Assembly: GCF_015160855.1 (NCBI RefSeq) | Contig: NZ_CP063373.1 | Coordinates: forward strand, 6,200,001 to 6,264,000 | Reading direction: 5' to 3' | DNA from: Streptomyces ferrugineus | Lineage (GTDB): Bacteria > Actinomycetota > Actinomycetes > Streptomycetales > Streptomycetaceae | Length of the DNA stretch: 64,000 bases | Shown: positions 8,072 to 17,576 of the stretch, piece after piece | Layout of the letters: each line of letters begins with the position of its first letter | Numbering within the stretch: the first letter of the stretch is position 1 | The notes under the pieces: generated by a model | The model's database searches: none | What the model was told of the DNA's origin: nothing | Seen by the model: only the letters and a program-made list of their open reading frames with translations | Position numbers and translations under genes: made by a program

Positions 8072-10573
8072 CTAGTTGATGCCGCCGGACAGCCGCTCGG
8101 CCTCATCCGCGACCCCGGGCGGCAGCAGTCGGCGCAGTCGCTCGTTGACCCCGGCGAGAGCACGGCGGTCCCCCGCGGCGACGGCACGGCGGCCCTCCAG
8201 GATGGCGGCGTCGGCCTGTGCGCGGGAGAACATGTCGTCACGCATCTCGACCAGCGCGTGGAAGACGACGTACTCCCACTGGTCGGTGCGGCGCAGCAGC
8301 TCGACGTGGAACTGCCCGGCCCGCTTGATGAGCCGGCGCAGATCCGCCGGAGAGGCGTCGTCGCCGAGCGAGCTGGCCCGGTCGCGCATGCTCTGCAGCT
8401 CGCGCCGGTCCGACGGGCTGCCGCCGACCTGTTCGATGACGTCCTCGCAGGCGCTGAGCAGATCCCACAGCTCGCGTTGCAGGCCGGGGATCTCGATGGC
8501 CTCCTCGATGTCGTCGAGCTGCGCCTCCACATCGCGGATGCGGCGGTCGCTGGTGACGGCGGCGCCGGTGTCGACGGCCGCCGCGTCCACCTCCTTGCGC
8601 AGCTGCGGGATGGCCTGCTGATCCGTGAGGTCCTCCAGCCGGGTCCGGGCCGGCTCGGAGTGGACGTCCTCGGCCTGGTCCTGGAGGAGGCGCGCCCGCT
8701 GTTCCAGATCGTGCAGGCGGTCCACGAGCTCGGCGTGCTCGGGGGCCAGCAGCTCGGAGCGGTTGATCGTCGCCTCGAACTGCTGCTGAAGCAGGGGAAT
8801 GTCGGCGGTGACGAGGACCTCGCGGTTGCTCGCCTGGATCTCGAAGGTCACCTCGACCTCGCTCTGGGAGGGCAGGTCGATGCGGATGTCGCGGGGGCGG
8901 ATCTCGATCAGTCCGACCCGGGTGTTGCGGTCGGCGCGCCTGCGCTCGCCCTCCAGCAGCGGAATGCGGATGACGGCGTCCGGCTCGGTGCGGCGCAGCG
9001 GGATCGTCGTCCGGTACGGCTTGGTCACCTGGGCCGGCAGGGTGGCGCCCTTGCGCAGCAGCGGGTCGAAGGTGCCGTCGGCCTTGCCGATGCCGAGGGT
9101 GCCGGTGAGCACGGCGTCGCCGGGGAGGACGGTGGCGTGGGTGATGGAGAAGGTGTCGCCCGCGAGGGTGCGCCGGGTGCCGGAGTTGTCGCTGAGCTCG
9201 ACGGTGAAGCGGGAGCGGGTGTCGGCGTCGATGGCGACCTCGGTGTAGAAGGTGCCGTCCGCGCCGAGTTCGGTGCGCGGGCCGCGGAAGGGCGGGCGCC
9301 CATCGGGGTTGCTGAGCGTGACGGTGTACCGGGTCCAGTCCACCGCGCTGCCGCTGCTGACCTTGCCGGAGACCGGGATACCGGTGGTGTCGACGGACTG
9401 CGCCGGATAGTGCAGCTCGATGGCGAACTCGCCCGGCGCCGCCTTCCGCGGCTGCTTCGGCAGCCGGACCGTGCTCGCGAACACGGCGGCTCCGCGCGCG
9501 ACCACGGTGGTGGGGTCCTGGCTGTGGTCGAGGGGGATGCCGGGTCCCTCGACCGGGTCGGCGAGCAGTTCGCGCAGCCCGGGGCTGAGGGTGGCGCCGC
9601 CGACCAGGAGCAGCCGGTCGATGTGGTCGGGGCGCAGCGAACTGTCGGCCAGCGCCTTGCGGCAGAGCCGGATGGCGCGCGTGTAGTGCGGCAGGGCGAG
9701 GTCGTCGAGGGCGCCCCGGGTCAGCGTGTACTCGAAGAGTTCGGTGCCGCCGCTGCCGTCGTCGAGGTCGACGGAGATCTCGACCGAAGCGGCGCGGGAC
9801 AGCGCGATCTTCGCGTTCTCCGCCTCCAGCTTGAGCTTGGCGAAGTTCTTGAGCCAGCGGTCGCGGTTGTCACGGCTGAAGTCCGCCAGGCCGAGGTCCC
9901 GGCGGACCGCGGGAGCCAGCAGGTCGTCGACGAGGGCCCAGTCGATGAGCTTGCCGCCGAGGTAGGGGTCGCCGGCGTGCTGGATGAGCTGGAGCTCGCC
10001 GTCGCGCTTGCTCATCACGGCCGCGTCGAAGGTGCCGCCGCCCAGGTCGAACACCATCCAGTGGGCGGACTCGGAGGCGTCCTGCACCCCGTAGGCGATG
10101 GCGGCGGCGGTCGGCTCCTGCACCAGCGGGCAGTGCTCGCCGAGCCCGGCGAGGGCCGCGGCCGAGCCGGTGGCGCTGTTCTGGTTCAGGGCGAAGGAGG
10201 CCGGGACGGTGATCACGGCCGCCTCGGGCTGGTACCCGTACTCGTGCGCGGCGTCCTGCCGCAGGGACTTGAGCACCTCGGCGGACAGCTCTTCGGGGCT
10301 GAGCGACAGGCCCGTGCGCTCGAAGAGCCGCTCCGCGCCCGCCGCGCCCATCTCCAGCTTGAACTCCGCATACGCGTTCTTCGGGTCGCTCTCCGTGCGT
10401 TCCCTGGCCCGCCTGCCCACATGGATCACCCCCTCCTTGGGGATCCACACGGCGGAGGGCGTGCAGTCCCACCCGTCGTTGTTCTTGATGATCCGTACGC
10501 CGTCGTCCTCGGCCACCGCGATGGCGCTGTTGGTGGTGCCGAGGTCGATGCCGAAGTCGATGGTCTCGCGCAT
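8072..10573 (-). CDS. Hsp70-family protein with non-canonical C-terminus
   Basis: The ATG at 10573 follows CCAAGGAG. The first 370 or so residues are a complete Hsp70 ATPase domain: FGIDLGTTNSAIAV (phosphate 1), VFDLGGGTFDAAV (phosphate 2) and LLLVGGATLSPGL (adenosine). After that the protein departs from DnaK: no typical DnaK substrate-binding domain is evident. Instead there are beta-rich segments (about 390-600) and a long helical, charged tail to residue 833. It sits 16 bases downstream of the GrpE-like gene. I infer an ATP-driven chaperone or scaffold dedicated to this operon rather than the housekeeping DnaK. Confidence 0.88.
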   Translation of the reverse strand: MRETIDFGIDLGTTNSAIAVAEDDGVRIIKNNDGWDCTPSAVWIPKEGVIHVGRRARERTESDPKNAYAEFKLEMGAAGAERLFERTGLSLSPEELSAEVLKSLRQDAAHEYGYQPEAAVITVPASFALNQNSATGSAAALAGLGEHCPLVQEPTAAAIAYGVQDASESAHWMVFDLGGGTFDAAVMSKRDGELQLIQHAGDPYLGGKLIDWALVDDLLAPAVRRDLGLADFSRDNRDRWLKNFAKLKLEAENAKIALSRAASVEISVDLDDGSGGTELFEYTLTRGALDDLALPHYTRAIRLCRKALADSSLRPDHIDRLLLVGGATLSPGLRELLADPVEGPGIPLDHSQDPTTVVARGAAVFASTVRLPKQPRKAAPGEFAIELHYPAQSVDTTGIPVSGKVSSGSAVDWTRYTVTLSNPDGRPPFRGPRTELGADGTFYTEVAIDADTRSRFTVELSDNSGTRRTLAGDTFSITHATVLPGDAVLTGTLGIGKADGTFDPLLRKGATLPAQVTKPYRTTIPLRRTEPDAVIRIPLLEGERRRADRNTRVGLIEIRPRDIRIDLPSQSEVEVTFEIQASNREVLVTADIPLLQQQFEATINRSELLAPEHAELVDRLHDLEQRARLLQDQAEDVHSEPARTRLEDLTDQQAIPQLRKEVDAAAVDTGAAVTSDRRIRDVEAQLDDIEEAIEIPGLQRELWDLLSACEDVIEQVGGSPSDRRELQSMRDRASSLGDDASPADLRRLIKRAGQFHVELLRRTDQWEYVVFHALVEMRDDMFSRAQADAAILEGRRAVAAGDRRALAGVNERLRRLLPPGVADEAERLSGGIN

Positions 10574-10589
10574 GGTCGCTCTCCTTGGG

Positions 10590-11126
10590 TCAGATGCCGG
10601 GGTGCTGATCGGGTGCGGGCCTGCCGACGATGACCTGGCCCATCTGGATCCGTTCGCCGCGGAAGTAGACCGACGGCCGTACGGTCTCCAGCACGACCTC
10701 GCGGTCCAGTTCCGGCTCGTCCTGGAACACCAGGACCTCCAGGGACTGTCCGGAGTCGAACGGCAGCCCGTCGTGCTCCTGGATCTCCAGCCCGTCGTCG
10801 GCGAGTGCCTGCCGGCTGGCGTGCACCTGGCGGCGCACCTGCCGCAGGTCGGCCGCGGACAGGGCGCCGGTGCCCTGGTCGAGCTTGCGCAGGGCACGCC
10901 AGATGCCGACGGCGGCCCCGAGCAGCGCGTCGGTGCCGGCGCCCTGCGGGGTGCGGGCCTGCCGCGCGAGGGCCTCGGCTGCCTCGGCGTCGGCGAGCAC
11001 CGCCGCGGCCCACTCGGCCTGGTCCGGCCGCAGCAGCGGGCGGGGGATGCGGAACTCGGGCGGGTGCCGCAACTGGCCGAGCGCGGCGCGCACTTCGCGT
11101 ACCCGTCGGTGGACTCGGGATGTCAC
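10590..11126 (-). CDS. GrpE-like nucleotide exchange factor (divergent)
   Basis: GTG 11126 overlaps the end of the upstream membrane gene by four bases (GTGA) and has AAGGAGGT upstream. The 178-residue protein has an acidic, helical N-terminal two-thirds (LADAEAAEALARQ; VRRQVHASRQALADDG). It ends with VRPSVYFRGERIQMGQVIVGRP, which matches the characteristic beta-wing end of GrpE (V.PGY...GRVIRPA.V.V). Similarity elsewhere is low, so the call relies on this C-terminus plus the position directly before an Hsp70 gene. Confidence 0.65.
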   Translation of the reverse strand: MTSRVHRRVREVRAALGQLRHPPEFRIPRPLLRPDQAEWAAAVLADAEAAEALARQARTPQGAGTDALLGAAVGIWRALRKLDQGTGALSAADLRQVRRQVHASRQALADDGLEIQEHDGLPFDSGQSLEVLVFQDEPELDREVVLETVRPSVYFRGERIQMGQVIVGRPAPDQHPGI

Positions 11127-12514
11127 CGGTACCTCCTTCTGCCCCTGTACATCCGGATCCGCGCGTACCACCGCGTGAGCTTCTGTACGACGAGGGCGAC
11201 CATGCCCACGCCCAGGAAGCCGCCCCACGCCGCTTCCCAGCCGTATTCCTGCCACAGCACGACCAGCACGCTGATGGCGAGGATGGCCACCACACAGCCC
11301 GGCCACGCACGGTCTGTGGAGTCGGGAGCGGTGCGGGTGTGGACGACTCCCGCTGACCACTCGTAGATGACGTCCCAGTTGTCCTTGAACGCCTTCACAT
11401 GGCGCTCCGGGGCGATCTCGTACGCCCGCTCCGCGAGTTCGACCACCGTCTTCTTCTCGGCGGCGGTCGGCCGGTGGAACTGGTAGTACCCCAGCATGGC
11501 CACGGCGAGGTTGCCGACGCCCACCGCGACGATGTGCGCCACGTCGTCGTGCCGCCATTCGGCGACGTAGGCCCGGAGGTCACCGAACCGGTCGAACGCG
11601 GGGAGGACCTCCTTGCGCACGACCCGGACGGCGTCCCTGAAATGCTTGGCGTCCTTCTTGTCGTTCACGGACCGCAGACCGTCGGTGATCTTCTGGACCG
11701 CCTCCTCCACGGCGTCCTCGAACAGCTCGGTGAACAGCCCCGAGAACGCCGCCTGTTCGGCCCAGCGGGCACAGACCTGCGCGAGGCGCGGCCTGAAGTC
11801 GGGGTCGGTGGCCAGTTCGCGGAACGGGGAGACGAGGAGGCCGGGCAGCGCGGCGAGGAAGTCGTCCACCGAGTGGTCGCCCAGCCGCGGGTCGTCCAGC
11901 TCCTCGATCCGGTGGGCGATGTGCCGGCGGAACTCGGGGCGCTCCAGCAGCGGTCCCCAGCAGCTCGCCGCGCCCTGCCAGAGGAGGTCCCGGCCGTCCG
12001 TGGTGGCGTGGCCGCGGCCGGCCTCCGCCTCGAGCGCCAGCGCGTGGAAGCGGACCGCCTCGTCGTGCTCCTCGTGCACGGAGTCGGGGCAGCCGCATCC
12101 CAGGGGCGCGCCCCACCGCCACAGGAGTTCGTCGACCAGCCGCCGCCGGGGATCCTGGAACTCCTCGAACGCGGCCCGGACTTCGTCCTTGCGATAGTCG
12201 CCCGTGACGGGCGAGTCCGGGTCCGCGGGCCGGACGCTCTCGACCGCGAGGCGGGCCTCCAGCCTCTGCCGGTGCTGCCGCACGGCTCGTCCTTGCGCGT
12301 TCGTCGGGAGCCCGGTGACGGCGAAGGCGTTGTCGCGGTACAGCCGCGTCCCGGCCAGATCCGTGAAGCGGGACAGGTTCCCGCCGCCGGTCCGGGCGGC
12401 GGACGGCTCGCCCCTCCGGCCGCCCGCACTCGTCTTGTCCATCCGGTCTCCAAACGTCCGCGTCCCGTACGTCCGCTGCCCGTACGCCCGTTCCTGGCGT
12501 GTCGGCCCCTTCAC
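11123..12514 (-). CDS. Membrane protein with degenerate J-like N-terminal domain
   Basis: GTG 12514 overlaps the kinase stop as GTGA. After a disordered 60-residue lead, residues 65-140 (DNAFAVTGLPTNAQGRAV, and later FEEFQDPRRRLVDELLWRW) resemble the DnaJ-like regions of some Hsp70 partners. The HPD tripeptide needed to stimulate Hsp70 ATPase is absent. A long helical central domain follows. Two hydrophobic helices near the end (CVVAILAISVLVVLW; GGFLGVGMVALVVQKL) anchor it. The total is 463 residues. With GrpE-like and Hsp70-like genes immediately downstream, it probably recruits the chaperone to the membrane. An internal ATG (MDKTSAG) is a possible alternative start. Confidence 0.65.
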   Translation of the reverse strand: MKGPTRQERAYGQRTYGTRTFGDRMDKTSAGGRRGEPSAARTGGGNLSRFTDLAGTRLYRDNAFAVTGLPTNAQGRAVRQHRQRLEARLAVESVRPADPDSPVTGDYRKDEVRAAFEEFQDPRRRLVDELLWRWGAPLGCGCPDSVHEEHDEAVRFHALALEAEAGRGHATTDGRDLLWQGAASCWGPLLERPEFRRHIAHRIEELDDPRLGDHSVDDFLAALPGLLVSPFRELATDPDFRPRLAQVCARWAEQAAFSGLFTELFEDAVEEAVQKITDGLRSVNDKKDAKHFRDAVRVVRKEVLPAFDRFGDLRAYVAEWRHDDVAHIVAVGVGNLAVAMLGYYQFHRPTAAEKKTVVELAERAYEIAPERHVKAFKDNWDVIYEWSAGVVHTRTAPDSTDRAWPGCVVAILAISVLVVLWQEYGWEAAWGGFLGVGMVALVVQKLTRWYARIRMYRGRRRYR

Positions 12515-13593
12515 ATGACCACCCCCCGGCGCCACGTCATCAGCCGTGCCACGTGCCGTTCCCGGAGCCGGGGGTGGCGGCTGACGGCCTCTTCGAGCTG
12601 GTTGGCGGCATCGGCCAGCCGGCCCGGCATCCGGGAGAGCTCGATGGCCGCCCGTACCTGCTCCTCGACCGACCGCTCCACCGAGGCCGCCCCGTGCGGT
12701 GGCGGTCTCACGGCGGCCGGGGGGCGCAGCGCCTCGGCGCGTTCGACGACCTCGCGGGCCGAGGCGGGCCGGTCGGCCGGGTCCACGCGCAGCATGTCGA
12801 CGACCAGCCGGTCCAGTTCGGCCCCCACTCCGTCGTTGAAGGCGCTGGGCGGCAGCAGCGGCCGGTTGAACCGCTCCAGGGAGAAGGACTGCACCGGGTC
12901 GCCGCCGTTGTACGGGAAGTGGTCGGTGAGCAGGAAGTAGGCGATGGTGCCCAGCGCCCAGACGTCCCCGGCGCACGAGTAGCCCGTGCCCCGGCGCAGC
13001 ACCTCCGGCGGCATGTAGGCGACCGTGCCCTGGGCGCTGGCCGCCATGGTGCCGGGGTCGGTCTCCTTGGCGAGTCCGAAGTCGCTGACCTTCACCCGCA
13101 GTCCGGACTCGTCGTAGGTGATGAGCACGTTCGCCAGCGACAGGTCGCGGTGCACGATCGGGTGCTGGCGCTCATGGGCGACGGCGAGGCCCTCGGCGGC
13201 CTGCCGCAGTACGGCCGTGGCCTCGTCGACGGGGACCGCGCCGGAGTGCGAGGCGACCAGCCGCTCCAGGCTGCCGCCCGCCACGTACTCCATGGTGATG
13301 TAGCCGCGCATCCCCTCGGAGGTCTGCACGGTGCCCGCGTCGAACACCCGGATGATGTTGGGGTGTCCGAGGGTGGAGAGGATGCGGGCCTCGTCGAACA
13401 GCCTGGAGGTCGCCTCCAGCGAGGCGACGTGCTTGAACAGCTTCAGCGCCTGCCAGCCGAGGATGTGGTGCCGTACCCGGTACACCTCGGCGAAGGCGCC
13501 CTCGCCCAGCCTGCGGTCCACGACCAGCGCCGAGTTGATCCGCTGCGCACGGGTCAGCAGTGTCCCCTCCACGCCGGTCGTGTCCCCCGCCAT
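12511..13593 (-). CDS. Hanks-type Ser/Thr protein kinase (cytoplasmic)
   Basis: This 360-residue kinase has all the usual motifs: glycine loop LGEGAFAEVYRV, catalytic Lys in ALKLFK, HRDLSLANVL, SDFGLAKE and activation-loop end AYMPPEV. No transmembrane helix or PASTA repeat follows. The last 80 residues are helical (SVEEQVRAAIELSRMPGRL). It heads the operon with the J-like, GrpE-like and Hsp70 genes and overlaps the next start by four bases, so phosphorylation of one of these chaperone proteins is a reasonable inference. The start is the last ATG before the conserved domain. Confidence 0.9.
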   Translation of the reverse strand: MAGDTTGVEGTLLTRAQRINSALVVDRRLGEGAFAEVYRVRHHILGWQALKLFKHVASLEATSRLFDEARILSTLGHPNIIRVFDAGTVQTSEGMRGYITMEYVAGGSLERLVASHSGAVPVDEATAVLRQAAEGLAVAHERQHPIVHRDLSLANVLITYDESGLRVKVSDFGLAKETDPGTMAASAQGTVAYMPPEVLRRGTGYSCAGDVWALGTIAYFLLTDHFPYNGGDPVQSFSLERFNRPLLPPSAFNDGVGAELDRLVVDMLRVDPADRPASAREVVERAEALRPPAAVRPPPHGAASVERSVEEQVRAAIELSRMPGRLADAANQLEEAVSRHPRLRERHVARLMTWRRGVVM

Positions 13594-13673
13594 CCGCCGC
13601 GCCCCTTCCCTGGCCTCGGTCACCGTCACCGTGACACGCCGCTGCCGGGACCCCTCCCGGGAGCGTGCACGGG

Positions 13674-14459
13674 TCACGTGTGGGTGACCTCGATGCGGGA
13701 GATGCGGACCTCGCCGTAGTTGTCGTCGTCGCACGGCTCGGAGTTGTCGCAGTTGGCCTGCGTGTAGGCGCCCGCCTTGAAGTAGTTGGTGTCGCCTTCG
13801 TGCGAGATCGTGGTCTCGCGCCGGCCGTTGTAGTAGACGTCGATCTCGCCGTCCTCGGCCACGAACTTGGCCTCGAACTCGGTGCCCAGCTCGTAGTCGT
13901 CGGTGACGAGGTGGTGGTGGCGGTCGTCGCCGTCGGTGACGTAGAGCTTGCTGCCCTCGAGGCGGAAGACGGTGACGTCGTCGTCCCCGCCGTGGACCTG
14001 GGCGCCGACCAGGTAGGGCCGCTCCTCGGGCAGCGTCATGAACGCCTCCCTGACCACGAGGGTGTGGGTGCCGTCCGTGGTGGACCATGCGGCCTCGTCC
14101 TCGCCGCCGTCGGTCATCTCCCGCAGCTCGGAGCGGGGGTAGCTGGAGCCGGACGTCGTCACGCCGTTGACGGCGGCCCGGAATCTGACCGCGTCACAGC
14201 CGGACTCGGCCCGGAACCAGGGCGCGGCGGAGAAGGTCGCCAGTTCGGGCTGGGTGATCTCGGTGGGGTCCTCGTCGTCGCCGGTGGGCAGGGTCAGCTT
14301 CCAGTCCGTCAGGTCGAGGACGTCGGCGGGGTCGGCGCACCGGGCGGCCGCCGCCCGCTCGTGCGGCGCCGGGGTGCCGGCGTGCGCGGACATGGCGAGC
14401 GTGGCGGTGGAGACGGCCGCGGTGATGCCGGCGAGCACGACGGTCCGGGTGCGGGGCAT
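13674..14459 (-). CDS. Secreted alginate lyase, polysaccharide lyase family 7
   Basis: The 261-residue protein begins with a signal peptide (MPRTRTVVLAGITAAVSTAT, cleavage near AHAG). It carries the three family 7 blocks: RSELREM, QVH in GAQVHGGDD, and YFKAGAYTQ. These hold the catalytic Arg, Gln/His and Tyr residues known for the family. It should cleave alginate or related glucuronans by beta-elimination outside the cell. GGGAGG precedes the ATG. It stands alone between two signalling blocks and shows no link to either. Confidence 0.9.
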   Translation of the reverse strand: MPRTRTVVLAGITAAVSTATLAMSAHAGTPAPHERAAAARCADPADVLDLTDWKLTLPTGDDEDPTEITQPELATFSAAPWFRAESGCDAVRFRAAVNGVTTSGSSYPRSELREMTDGGEDEAAWSTTDGTHTLVVREAFMTLPEERPYLVGAQVHGGDDDVTVFRLEGSKLYVTDGDDRHHHLVTDDYELGTEFEAKFVAEDGEIDVYYNGRRETTISHEGDTNYFKAGAYTQANCDNSEPCDDDNYGEVRISRIEVTHT

Positions 14460-14613
14460 GGAGGGTCCTCCCGTTGGGGGTGTGCGGGACTTTCAGACGA
14501 CTCCCTAGGGGTCGACGCGTACCGTAGGCGCCCTTCTCGGGACCCCTCCCGTGGTCTGCCGGTCCCGGCCGGTGGCTACGCATGCGTGCGACTGATGAAG
14601 GCTCTGGGTAGAC

Positions 14614-14639
14614 ACTGCGTGCGGCCCGGCATACGCAGT
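14614..14639. promoter_or_regulatory. Inverted repeat upstream of the kinase gene at 14713
   Basis: ACTGCGT (14614-14620) and ACGCAGT (14633-14639) form a perfect 7-bp inverted repeat with a 12-base spacer, 74 bp before the kinase start. A separate palindrome ACGCATGCGT lies at 14578-14587. Either could be an operator in this 253-bp gap between divergent genes. No regulator is known for it. Confidence 0.3.
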
Positions 14640-14712
14640 AGGTTCGACCCATACGCACGGCCATGGGCCGTGGCCGTGTGTGATTCCGGACTCGACCGAG
14701 GGGGAAGATTCC

Positions 14713-16629
14713 GTGCGTTCCGGGGAGGAGTTCGCCGACCGCTATGTCCTCAGAGAGGTCATCGGCGCGGGGCGGGGCGGTGACGTGTGGCTGGCGCACG
14801 ACACGGTGGTGGGCCAGGACGTCGCACTCAAACCGGAGCGGGCGGACGGCGAGGGCGAGACCGCGCTGCGGCGGCTGCTGGGCGAACCGCGCGCCATGGC
14901 CAAGTTCCGCGACCACCCCCATGTCGTGACGCTGTACGACGTGGTGACCGAAGCGAAGGACGGGCCCGGTTCGCAGACGTACTGGTTCGTCATGGAGTAC
15001 GTCCCGAGCGGCGGCCTGGACCGGCAGCCGACGGTCTCCCCCGAGCGGGCGGCCCGCATCGGCGCCGAGCTCGCCGACGCGCTGGCCGCCCTGCACGAGG
15101 CGGGCGTCGTGCACTGCGACGTCAAGCCCGCCAACATCGGCCTCACCCGGCACGGGGCCGCGAAGTTACTGGACTTCGGCGCCGCCTACCGGGTCGGCGG
15201 CAGCGAGACCATCACGGTCAACGGCCCGTACAGCTTCACCCCGGACTACGCCGCCCCCGAACTGGCCCGGGGCAACGTCCCCCGGCCGGCCTCGGACGTG
15301 TTCTGCCTCGCCACCACCCTGTACGCGCTGGTCACCGGAGCGCCGCCGCGCGGTGGCGCATCCGACGACGACGTCCCCGCGGGGACGGGGAAGGACGGTG
15401 AGGAGGCCGAGCGGCTGCGGCACTGGAAGGCCGAGCAGGGCGTCGTCGAGCTGGACGCCGCCGCGGTGGGGCCGCTCTACCCCGTGCTCACCTCCATGCT
15501 GCGCCGCGACCCCCGGCAACGCCCCGACGCCGCCGAGGTCGGACGGCTCCTGGCGGACATCGCCGGGTCCGAGCCGAAGCCGCCCAAGGACACGGCCACC
15601 ACCAGCACCGCCCCCGCGCGCCGACGGTGGCGCCGGCCGGTGATCGCGGGTGCCCTGGGCATCAGTGCCCTGCTGGCCCTGGGGCTGGTCGTCTTCCCCG
15701 GCGACGGCAACGGCGCCGACGGCAAGGCCACGCCGGGACCCGGCCAGAGCCTCCGGGACGGGGACGCCTCGCACGCCCTCGTCGGCGATCCGCACACGGC
15801 CGACGTGTGCGACATGGCCGACCCCGCCGCGCTCGACCAGTTCGGCAAGGGGGAAGTGGACGTGGACTACGGGAACTTCGACCGCTGCGACATGCTCGTG
15901 AGCGTCGACGACAAGACCCGTATCGACGTCTCGCTCCGCCTGCGCAAGGGCTCGCCGCCGGAGGGTTCGCAGCCCTCCCGCACCGTCGGGCGGATCGGCA
16001 TCCGGGAGGAGGAGTCGGAGAGCGACGAGTGCAATCTGCTGCTGACGTCCAACGGCGACGGCGAGGGCACGCTGGTCGGGGTCCGCGTCAACATGGGCAA
16101 GGGCTCCGTGACCGGCGGCACCGCGACCCTGTGCACGGTCGCCGACAAGGCCGCCGTCAGCGCGGCCGAGGTCCTCGACCGGGGTCCGCTGCCGCGCCGT
16201 TCGCCGGCCTACCCGCGCGCCTCGCTGGCCTGGGCGAACGCCTGCGAACTGCTCGACGCCAAGGCGCTGTCCGCGGTGCCCGGCCTCAAGGTGGACGTGC
16301 CGGACGAGGGCGTGGCGAACTGGAGCTGCGAGTGGTCCAGCGGCATCGACGAACTGGACGCCGAGGTGGCCTTCTTCCGCGACCAGCCCAAGTCCGCGGC
16401 GGACGGTACGGCCCACACGTTCAGCGGCTATCGCACCGTGGTCGAACCGGACGACGACGGCGACAGCTGCTCGGCCTTCGTCGAGTACCGCCGCTACAGC
16501 GGCCAGAACGCCGAGACCGCCGCGGAGATGGTGCGCCTGGATGTCGCCGGGCAGCGGCCCGCGGACGAGCTGTGCGGGATGGCGCAGAAGCTCGCGGCCT
16601 CGGCCGCCGCCGCACTCCGGGCGCGATGA
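14713..16629 (+). CDS. Membrane Ser/Thr protein kinase with paired extracellular modules
   Basis: GTG 14713 is chosen because GAGGGGGA lies eight bases upstream; ATG 14680 is the alternative. The kinase domain (residues 1-270) has VIGAGRGGDVW, VALKPER, LLDFGAAY and YAAPEL. The catalytic loop reads HCDVKPANI, with Cys in place of the usual Arg of HRD. A transmembrane helix follows near residues 305-325 (AGALGISALLALGLVVF). The external part (about 310 residues) holds two similar units, each opening with a D-x-C or N-A-C-E-L pattern and containing several Cys, resembling DUF3558-like domains. Loss of the HRD Arg usually means activation without loop phosphorylation. Confidence 0.85.
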   Translation: MRSGEEFADRYVLREVIGAGRGGDVWLAHDTVVGQDVALKPERADGEGETALRRLLGEPRAMAKFRDHPHVVTLYDVVTEAKDGPGSQTYWFVMEYVPSGGLDRQPTVSPERAARIGAELADALAALHEAGVVHCDVKPANIGLTRHGAAKLLDFGAAYRVGGSETITVNGPYSFTPDYAAPELARGNVPRPASDVFCLATTLYALVTGAPPRGGASDDDVPAGTGKDGEEAERLRHWKAEQGVVELDAAAVGPLYPVLTSMLRRDPRQRPDAAEVGRLLADIAGSEPKPPKDTATTSTAPARRRWRRPVIAGALGISALLALGLVVFPGDGNGADGKATPGPGQSLRDGDASHALVGDPHTADVCDMADPAALDQFGKGEVDVDYGNFDRCDMLVSVDDKTRIDVSLRLRKGSPPEGSQPSRTVGRIGIREEESESDECNLLLTSNGDGEGTLVGVRVNMGKGSVTGGTATLCTVADKAAVSAAEVLDRGPLPRRSPAYPRASLAWANACELLDAKALSAVPGLKVDVPDEGVANWSCEWSSGIDELDAEVAFFRDQPKSAADGTAHTFSGYRTVVEPDDDGDSCSAFVEYRRYSGQNAETAAEMVRLDVAGQRPADELCGMAQKLAASAAAALRAR

Positions 16630-16655
16630 CCGGGGGCTGATCCAGGGGCCGCCGG

Positions 16656-17435
16656 CTACTCGGGCCAGGGCGCGTCGTCCTCCATCAGGTCCAGGTCCGG
16701 CGGCACGAGCGTCGTCGACTCGACGAGCCCCTTGATCAGGTTGTGCAGCAGGCTGTTGTCGCCGGGGCGGCCCTGTGACTTGTCGTGCAGCAGGGGGTAC
16801 CGGAAGCCGGTGCGGTGCAGGCGGTGGCGTACGACCTCGATGCGGTGCTCGATCCTGCGCTCGGTCCAGTTGTCGTCCGGGCGCAGGTACTTGAGCTGCT
16901 TGGCGGCCACGGCGTAGGTCATGGGCCGCGGTTCCTCCTCGTACAGCAGATACCGCTGGCCGAGGATGACCAGGAGCAGCCGTTCGTCGTCGTCGAGCGC
17001 CCAGGTCTCCGGTCGGATGGTCTCGGCCTGCCGGCGCGACACCGGCCCCTGGTCGTCGTGGCCGGCCACATACAGCTCGACCAGGTGCTCGCGGTAGCCG
17101 GAGCCCTTCACGAACAGCGGGGTGTAGCCGGTGGCGAGCGGGATCGGCTCGGTGGCGAGGTGCATCATCTGGCCGCGTGGCAGCCGGACGAGCTGCTGCC
17201 CGGTGTTGCGCAGCCACCACATTCCCTGACGGTACGTCAACTCACCGTGGCGGCGGCTCACTCGCAGGTCGTCCACGCCGACGCCCAGGTCCACATCGGG
17301 CTTCTCACCGCGCCCGAAGCGGACCGTCAGCCCCGGGCGGGGCGGGGCGCTGAGTTCACCGGTGACCGTACGGGCGTGCAGGGTCCCGGGCGTGCCGGGC
17401 GCGACACCACGCGCGAGGCTGGCGGAGAGGGGCAT
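16656..17435 (-). CDS. FHA-domain protein
   Basis: This 259-residue cytoplasmic protein has an FHA fold at about residues 38-90: VRFGRGEKPDVDLGV, then RVSRRHGELTYRQG, including the phosphothreonine-binding Arg, Ser and His. The C-terminal part is helical (TWALDDDERLLLVILGQRYL; RRIEHRIEVVRHRLH) and looks like a winged-helix or helical adaptor. It lies between two Ser/Thr kinases and is convergent with the one at 14713. It is a natural reader of their phosphorylation. Start chosen: ATG 17435 after GAGGAGACC. Confidence 0.85.
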   Translation of the reverse strand: MPLSASLARGVAPGTPGTLHARTVTGELSAPPRPGLTVRFGRGEKPDVDLGVGVDDLRVSRRHGELTYRQGMWWLRNTGQQLVRLPRGQMMHLATEPIPLATGYTPLFVKGSGYREHLVELYVAGHDDQGPVSRRQAETIRPETWALDDDERLLLVILGQRYLLYEEEPRPMTYAVAAKQLKYLRPDDNWTERRIEHRIEVVRHRLHRTGFRYPLLHDKSQGRPGDNSLLHNLIKGLVESTTLVPPDLDLMEDDAPWPE

Positions 17436-17576
17436 CGCTGGTCTCCTCGGTTCATGGGCTTGTTCGGTTCGAAGTCGTTCGGCGGACGCACGGCGTCCTG
17501 ACCAGTGTCCGCGCCTTGCACGGGACCCCTCCCCAAACCGGTCGGTCGCCCGGCCGAGGCGGCACCCGCACGGGAG

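Noticed and set aside
8039..10633. 864-codon plus-strand open frame
   Set aside because: It is the antisense of the Hsp70 gene; its translation is Gly/Val/Asp-rich with no domain, as expected for the opposite strand of GC-rich coding DNA.
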